In this document: in pieces, positions 57,100 through 64,000 of the stretch
Position numbering within the stretch: position 1 is the stretch's first letter
How the letters are laid out: each line of letters starts with the position of its first letter
DNA from: Gaeumannomyces sp. JS-464
Lineage: Eukaryota > Ascomycota > Sordariomycetes > Magnaporthales > Magnaporthaceae
Assembly: GCA_002197995.1 (NCBI GenBank)
Contig: NGZR01000007.1
Location: forward strand, 2,645,249 to 2,709,248
Reading direction: 5' to 3'
DNA: 64,000 nucleotides
Translations under genes and position numbers: made by a program
Notes under the pieces: generated by a model
Told to the model about the DNA's origin: nothing
Seen by the model: only the letters and a program-made list of their open reading frames with translations
Databases searched by the model: none

Positions 57100-59800
57100 C
57101 TTTTAATTCCACCTTCGAACGGATTTTAACTAAGTATTAGGAGGATGTTATTAACGAAATGTTAAAAAAAATAAGTAAAAATGGAAATAATTAACTTAAT
57201 CGGTTTTTTTTTAATTACGGCTCGCATATAAAGTATTAACGTCGGTTTATTTTTCCTTCCTTTTGTTTTTTGGTAAGGTATTTTCGTTTAACGTTTTATG
57301 GTTATTTATAGTTCGGTTTTTTTCCGGCTTAATAGCGTTTTTTTCTTTTTTTTTTTTTGCGCGTTTTTTTTCCACCTTTTTCGTTATTTTAAAATCCATT
57401 AGTTTTCCAATTTTAAACATTATACGTATTGCTTTTTTAAATGGTATATTTCCTATTTTTTACAGCTCGAAATATACCTTTCGGCTATTCGCTTATACCA
57501 TTCCGGTGCTATCCCGTTATTTGTTTTAACGGGCGTATTAGGTTAACACGTGCTATATTATTTCCTTTTATCCGCTGCCGCACTCGCATAACGGCGTTAC
57601 CGTATCGGGCACGTTCCTATTAAATAAAAAAGCATTTAAACTTAGTTTTTCCGTTTTAACTTAAACTGCTATTAAGCTATATGCTTTTAACATTTTTTCG
57701 TAATATTTAACCATTTTTTCCGTAAATAAAAGGTTATTTGCTAAGCACGCGGTTTTATACCGGTTTACTTTTCTTACCGCTTTCGTTAAGCTAGCAACTT
57801 TTAACTTCCATTTTATTATTACGTTAAAGTTTTAACGTTTCGCGTATTTATATTTAAATTTCTTTTCGTTTCCGCGGGGGATTGGTTTGCGTTTCGGTTT
57901 TGGGGTTATTTTAAATCGGTTTTAGCGTTCCGCTTATCCCTTTTTTATTTGGCCGTTTTAAAAGTGTGGTTTCCTATTTCGTTCCCGGTATTTTAACCTT
58001 TTAAACCGGCCCGTTACCTTCGCTATCGCTTTGTTAATCCGCTGTATTATTCCAGTTTTTAACCATTTATTTTCTATGTTAATTACTTTTTAGTTTAAAT
58101 ACAAATTTAAAAGTAGCACGTAGGTTTTTATTTTTAAATGGGCTAATAACGTCGCTTTATATGCTCCGGCTACCACTTTAAAACATGCTCGCTATTTTTT
58201 CGCTAACTTTTTAGCTACGTTTTAAAACCGCTTTTATAGTTCGGTTAAAAGGTGGTATGTTACGGCTTTATATGCTATCGCGTTTTTGCATATTATTGCG
58301 TATAATTATCTCGCTTTAACGAAGCTATTTTCCCACGTTACCGCTGCGAGTTTTATTATCGCTAATTATTATTTTTCCTATTTACTTTTCGCTTATTTGG
58401 TATAAGTTTTAAAGTTTAATTTATAATTTAGCTAAACTTCGAGGAATTTCGCCGCTAGCGATGGTTATACGTGGGTAGCTTCGGTGCGAACCCGGGTTTA
58501 ATTTAAAGCTTTGGTAAAATGCAATAGCTCGGTTTTTAATGCGTTAAACGTTATTTTTGTTATTTTTGCCCACGTTTGGCATACGTTTTAAGCTTTTTCC
58601 AATAATCGTGCCGTTTTCGCTATAATGCCCCCTATTACTAAAAGGTTAATATCGTCGGCGAAGCCGACCACCGTTATTTTTAAGATTTTTTCCAGCTTAT
58701 CGTATAATAACGCGATGTAAAAGATAAATAATATAAGTAATAATAGTAATCCTTACGGAACTTTTGCAATTATTGGTATTAGCGTTAACGTGTTTCCGTC
58801 GAATTAAAACCGGGCCGTTTTGTTTATAAGCTAGCTTTTAATTTATTTAACTATTTTTAATGGAAATTTTTACTTTCGCATTATATCGAGCAATTTGGTA
58901 TGGTTAACATTATCGAATGCTTTTAATACCGGTGCGTTAGCGATAATAATACGTTTGCTTTTTCGTTTCGTTTGTTATAAACGTTTTATATAGGGTAATG
59001 CATGTTAAAATCCCCCCACAAGCACGGCGTGGTGTTATAACGGCTGCGCTTCGATTTTTGTTAATAGCGTGTGCCACTTTCCTAATGTTTTTAAATCCGG
59101 CGAATATATCGAGTAAATATCGATTTTTCCTAGTAGGGTTTGCAATGTTATTACTGCTTAATCGTGTTCGTTTCGGCTTTTTTACAATGCGGGGTTTAGC
59201 CGTTAATGGACGTATAATGCTGCGTTTAAACGGTTGTCGGCTTGGTAGTAAACCACTTCGTATTTGCATTTTGCTGGTTTTTTTAAGTTTCCATATCGGT
59301 TTAGCTCCGGCTTTTATATAGCTATTATATCGTATTTTTTCTTGTTAAACAGCGGGATATTTCCTTTTCCGCTTCCTTTCCTTATGTTCTAATATAGTAT
59401 CGAAATTACTATACGGGTTTTTTTAGGCTTTTTAATGCGTTTTACGGGCTAATGCTATTTATTATCGGTAGCGGTTCGAAGGAAAAGGGAAGGCGGGGGG
59501 GGTTTATCGAGGCCGTTATTTTTTCGGCTTTTTCGCGTACTTGCTCGTTTGCCGTAACGAGGGGTTTAACTAGCGGGGAGCTCGTTTTAAAAGCGAAGTG
59601 TATTATAGGTAAAAAAGGCGGCCGTATATCGGTTCGGCTTTTGGGTAATTGTAAATCTTTGCGGGGTTTGCCGACTAATCGGCGTTTTAAAATCCGGGTT
59701 GGTAAGTTATTATTCGAGTTTAAATTATTCCTTCGTTTTTTGTTAAAACTTGTTAGCCTTTCGATTTCGAAAGGTTAACGGGCTTGGAAAATAAAAAAAG
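57100..59800 (-). mobile_element. Tad-like LINE (non-LTR retrotransposon) ORF2 remnant
   Basis: Minus-strand conceptual reading gives the LINE reverse transcriptase in order: an N-terminal RT region near 59450-59780; VP*GLLLLLLILFIFY for the VPQGSPLSPILF motif at about 58700-58765 (Gln codon turned into a stop); the catalytic VVGFADDINLLVIG at about 58630-58670; then the thumb/linker region typical of fungal LINEs (EKA*NVCQTWAKITKITF; LEV*LNYKLNF; VAGAYKATLLAHLKIKTYV) at about 58130-58600, and a Cys-rich C-terminal motif TPLCECGSG..HVLT at about 57540-57600. An RNase H domain is not evident. The 5' part (ORF1, endonuclease) should lie toward the telomere, 60-63 kb, but I cannot resolve it. 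Inactive. Confidence 0.72.
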
Positions 59801-62800
59801 TAACGTTTTTTATTAGTTTATAAATTACGCTTTTAGCATAAACCTTTTCGGTTAGTTTTAATATGCTTCTTTTGCTTTTCTTATAACGCGTTATGCCATT
59901 TCGCATTTTCGGTAAAAAGCCGGGTGCGGTTTATTGCAGTTTATGCATTTAGGTATAGCTTTTTGCTATTAGTAATAAGCGTTGCATTAATGTTTTCCTT
60001 TTTAGTATTTTGGTTTTTCGCAATGCGAGCACCGGTTCGGTTTAATGCAAAACTTTTAACGGTATCCCCATTCGAAATAATTGTAATATTAATTAGCTTT
60101 AGCGTTTAATGTAAACGGCTCGCAATTATGGATTATTACTTTTATTACAAATCCTTATTCGTATGTTTAGTTCGTTACCGTTACCGATTCGATGCGGGCT
60201 AATACTATAACATATTCGTAAAAAGTCCAAGCCGGTTATACGTATATGGATTTAACTTTTGCGTTTCGGTTTTCGGCGTTTAAACTTTTAATAAATGCGT
60301 TTAAGTTTTTTAAAAGTGCTTTTTATTTAAAACTTCGAATTACTACGTCGTATGTTCGCATTCGGATCGTTATTTAATCGCCGAATACTTTTTTTACCTA
60401 GTCGTTTTTTTTTTATGTTTTTTTACGTTTATTTAAAAGCATATTATTACGTTTCCGTTCCGGAATCGTTTTTACCCGTATTATCGTGCTTAGTTAGTTA
60501 TTTAAACGCTTATAAAGTGTTTATCGTTAATCGCTTTTTAATTGCCTTTAGGGTTTTTTACGTTTATAAATAATTTTCGTTCGACTTTCGACGGTATAAA
60601 TTAAAGTGGGGGTTGCGCCGTATTCGGGTACTGTTAACGTGGTTAAGTTAATTCGGTTCCGCCCGGCATTCGGGCCGGTAAGCCCCGTGGCTAATGCAGT
60701 GGTATAAAACTTTTTAATGTTAGCTAATGCTTTTTTTAACTTCCTCGAGTATTTTTGCTTTAAGCTTTTTGCAATGTATCGTTAATTACTGGTTTTTTTA
60801 CGGCGGTTCGCGTTAACGAGCCGCTTTCGCGTCGATCCTTCGCTTTATACTTTAACACTAGTTATAAAACTTTTAGCAACTTTTTAATAATTATAAAAGG
60901 CTTTAGTTTGTTAATAATTTTTTATTTTTTTTTTTTAGCGGTTGCGCGCCGGTTTCGTATCGGTATCGCTGTTTTTTTCGCGTGTTTAAAAACGCGTTAA
61001 GAAAATCCACCGTATATAACGTGCCGATTAGCCGCGAGTTTAAAATCGATTGCTATTAATTTTTAACTTGCGCCGTTAACGCGCGTACGATGCGGTATCG
61101 ATCCGGGTTAAATCGGTTGCGAAAAGTTCGATTTTAGCGTTAAAATTGGATTATTTGGAAAGGTTAACCGGCTACGCGTTTTTAAAAGTCGCAGCGCTTT
61201 TTTCCTTATTTTTTTTAATTATTTCGCTTAAATAATCGAATTTTTTAAAACTATATTCGACTTTATTTCGGACCGAGTTAAACGTATAAGCCAGTTTTAT
61301 AATAAGTTGGTAAGCTTATTTTTAACGTTTTTTACGACGAAAACCGCGGCGAAATATATAAAACTTTTGCACGATTTCGTTTTATTTTTAAATTCGGTTT
61401 ATATTAATATTAATTACCAATCGAAAAAAATGGTTGTAATTTTAAAACGTTTTTACGTTTAACAACCGCTTTTTAAAAATAATAAATTAGGAGTATATTA
61501 TAAAATTTATAAAGTTTTGTTAAAAAGCATGTTAAAATTACGAGGATTATTATAAACGCGACTTTTTAGGCGCCCCGAAACGGCTATTTAACAAACGGGC
61601 AAAAAATACTATGCGGTCGATAATTATAAAAGCAAGCTGGAAAATTACAACTTTAGCGATATTAATATTTTAAACGGCTTTTAATGCTTTAAAACCCCGT
61701 TTTTCCCGTGCCGAAAAGTGGCAAAAGTAAAGATAAAAAAAAAGGCAAAAAAAAGGGAAAAAAAACGAAAACGCAAGTAAAAACAAAACCGCGAAAAACG
61801 AAGCCGCGAAAAACGAAGCCTAAAGTAAAAGCGATTTTAAAACTTTTTTTAAAAAGCGAAAGCTAGCCGTTTTGCCCGGCTCGTTTTCGATAAGCCGTAA
61901 AAAGGTTTAAATAAGCAAAAAAAAAGTTTAACGGTATTCGGAATTAAGCAATAAATAGTTTATTAAAATTTGCATAACGGGATATAATAAGAATTATATT
62001 TGCGGGCTTTTTGCTTTTTTTTTAAGCATTTTTTTTAATAGCTAAATAATATAATAGCATAAAATGCAACGTTTAATTTTAGCTAATTTAAATTACATTT
62101 AATTTTAACTTTTAGCGTTAATTTTTGCCGTTTTACTTTACACATTTTAATACCGAATAAAACGGGCTTAACCAGCTTTAAATGCAATTAATGCCATTTG
62201 CTATTTTTAATATCGTCGTTATTATTATCGTCGTTTATTATTTACGTTTTATATTCGATTTTGTTTTTTTTTTTTTCCTTTTTTTTTTCCTTTTTTTTTA
62301 ATTATGTAATATAATAATAATAAACGGTGGTTTTAAACCCGGGCGGCCGTTAAAATACGTTAACGAAAACGATAAAAAAAAAGCTCGCGCGTTTTAATAA
62401 TAACAATTTAAACAACGTTAGCGTAAAGCTTAGTTAGCGGCATAATTAAACGGTGGATAAATAAACTTTTTTCGATTTTATTTCGCGGCGTTTGCGATAT
62501 TAAACCTTTTAACACCAGCTTTTTTAACGCCCTTTGTTAACCATCGTTTATTATAATTTTAAAGCTTTATTTAAATCGTTTTTATAATAATAAACCTATC
62601 GGTCGGTATTATAATCGAGCTTCGTTTAACGGCCGTTTTCCCGCGGTTTAAACGGCGTTTAACCCGATTAATAACCCACTTTTTTTATAATAACAATATT
62701 AAATATTAACTTTAACGCTAGCTTATTAATAAACGTAACCGGCTACACGTATGCAATAATTTTAATGGTTTTTTTACGAGCTTATTTTAACCGTACTTAT

Positions 62801-63854
62801 AATTTCGCTTATACCGCTTATTTACCTGCTTTAAATCGAACTAATTTCGATTTGCAACTAGTTATTACCGCCGTTTTTACCGCTTTTATTTTAACATTTT
62901 TTATAACGGTTTTAAGTTATATATTGGAATTTATAAAAATGTTAAACGAGTTTTTCGATTTAATAATATAATTATTTACAAATGCTATATTAAAAAAAAA
63001 CCTTTCGGCGGCGTAAAAAGAAAAAAACTAGGATTTAACTGCTATTATACCATACGGCGGGGCGCCGGATTAAAACGAAAACGCCGAAACGTTATCGCAT
63101 TTAAAAGCCGTTTTCGGCGACGGGAAAAGTAACGCTCGCAGTAAGGAAAACAACATACGTAATTAACACGGCTAAAAAAGCAACGTTTAACGGCATTCGT
63201 TAAACGACCAAAATTAACCAAAACGCGATTTAATAAAAAAAAAGCCCGATAAATTAATAAAATATTTAAAAAAGTTATAAATACGTATAATAAAAAGTAA
63301 ACGCGCCCGGTTAACGGCGTTAAATATAACAAAATCGTCCCGCCGGAAATAAAAAGTGCTAATAAAAGCCTTTTTAATATAAGCACGTTAACGCGAAATT
63401 TAAAATTCGATAACGTAAAAAGCGCTAGCTAAACAATTATTAACTAAAAGGTTATTAACTAATCGTCGTTTAAACCGCGAAAAATCCTATTAAACTTTTT
63501 TACTAAACGCGGTAAACACGGTTTTAACGCGGTTAGTTTAAACTAATTTATAAACGCTAATAATACTAATTTAAACGCCGGTTTTAATTTTAACCTTTTT
63601 TAATTTATAATATAAAACCCGGTTATTTATTAAAATTCGCGCGCGTTTAGCATTTTCGTTAACTTTTTTATCGCTTTCCCGGTTTAATTTTCCACGTACA
63701 TTTACGTGCGTTAACCGTTTGCTATTTTTTTATTATTAAACGTAAACCGTAATAAAACGCACTTTTACTTTTTAATTTTGTAGCGAAATATTTCGTTTAA
63801 TAATTTAAATTATTTTCAAATTACTTAGCGAATAAATATAAACGTAAATAAAAT
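59801..63854. other. Subtelomeric RIP sequence, unassigned
   Basis: About 4 kb of AT-rich DNA with scattered frame relics. On the plus strand, 61700-61850 is Lys-rich with a repeated AKNEAAKNEA, and 63060-63420 reads as a continuous charged polypeptide with few stops (NENAETLSHLKAVFGDGKS). Part may be the LINE 5' region on the other strand. No domain can be named. The repeat changes to TTAGGG without a visible subtelomeric satellite. Confidence 0.35.
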
Positions 63855-64000
63855 TTAGGGTTAGGGTTAGGGTTAGGGTTAGGGTTAGGGTTAGGGTTAG
63901 GTTAGGGTTAGGGTTAGGGTTAGGGTTAGGGTTAGGGTTAGGGTTAGGGTTAGGGTTAGGGTTTTAGGGTTAGGGTTAGGGTTAGGGTTAGGGTTAGGGT
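63855..64000 (+). repeat. Telomere, (TTAGGG)n
   Basis: 146 bp of TTAGGG running to the window end, G-rich strand 5' to 3' toward the end, so this is a right chromosome end. Two irregular units occur: a TTAGG (five-base) unit near 63897-63901 and TTTTAGGG near 63963-63970. Both may be consensus errors. Confidence 0.97.

Larger units (their letters stand above)
40900..63854. other. Second RIP-mutated block, continuous to the telomere
   Basis: AT-rich throughout with the same TpA-high, CpA-low pattern as 17.4-30.9 kb. It contains two DNA transposons, a tandem duplication, a helicase remnant and a LINE. No intact gene of more than about 110 codons exists in 23 kb, on either strand. Confidence 0.85.

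Noticed and set aside
63045..63386. 113-codon minus-strand hydrophobic frame near the telomere
   Set aside because: The plus strand reads as a more natural charged polypeptide; the hydrophobic frame is what the antisense of Lys/Asn-rich codons produces.
1..64000. CRISPR arrays, rRNA and tRNA genes
   Set aside because: I saw no regularly spaced direct repeats with unique spacers and no tRNA-like or rRNA-like blocks while reading; CRISPR would not be expected in a fungus.

Overview
The window is the right-hand end of a chromosome of a filamentous ascomycete (Pezizomycotina, probably Sordariomycetes). It ends in about 24 TTAGGG units (63855-64000). Genes have short introns (57-88 bp) with GT..AG ends and CTAAC-type branch sites. 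GC-rich gene islands alternate sharply with AT-rich, CpA-poor DNA full of ruined transposons, which is the signature of repeat-induced point mutation (RIP).

Layout. 1-17.1 kb is a gene island: a 5'-truncated conserved fungal protein, a DUF5672-type glycosyltransferase, an anion:cation-symporter-type MFS permease, a sugar-porter MFS, an NmrA-like oxidoreductase, a second anion:cation-symporter MFS, a cupin/TPR/ankyrin/TIR-like multidomain protein, and a Ser/Pro-rich protein on the minus strand. 17.4-30.9 kb is RIP DNA. Here a 7226-bp Ty3/gypsy chromodomain retrotransposon (minus strand, 5-bp target duplication AAACT) splits a DUF3716-like gene, and a minus-strand Helitron lies beyond it. 31.0-40.9 kb is a second gene island: a PIP-kinase-domain protein, a cytosolic papain-like protease with a TerB-like C-terminus, a choline-kinase/APH-like phosphotransferase, a sulfatase, and a hexose-type MFS diverging from the sulfatase. 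40.9-63.85 kb is RIP DNA up to the telomere. It holds two pogo/Fot-type DNA transposons of identical length (1862 bp) in opposite orientation, a 1.57-kb tandem duplication of which one copy is interrupted by the second pogo, a SNF2-type helicase remnant laced with GC-palindromic hairpin motifs, and a Tad-like LINE.

Many genes in the islands need one or more single-base corrections to read through. In the cases worked out base by base, most are one base missing from a short G or C run, which suggests consensus errors in the assembly. Breaks are denser in 1-7.6 kb, where genuine decay is also possible. The tandem copy without pogo preserves the empty target site of that insertion, and the two halves of the DUF3716-like gene rejoin in frame across the target duplication.

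Functionally the islands are typical subtelomeric accessory content: four or five transporters, a sulfatase, a small-molecule kinase and an oxidoreductase that could serve nutrient uptake, plus the TIR-like protein and the protease, which could belong to recognition or stress responses. No operon-like logic is expected here. The sulfatase/transporter pair sharing one 581-bp divergent promoter is the clearest case of possible co-regulation.
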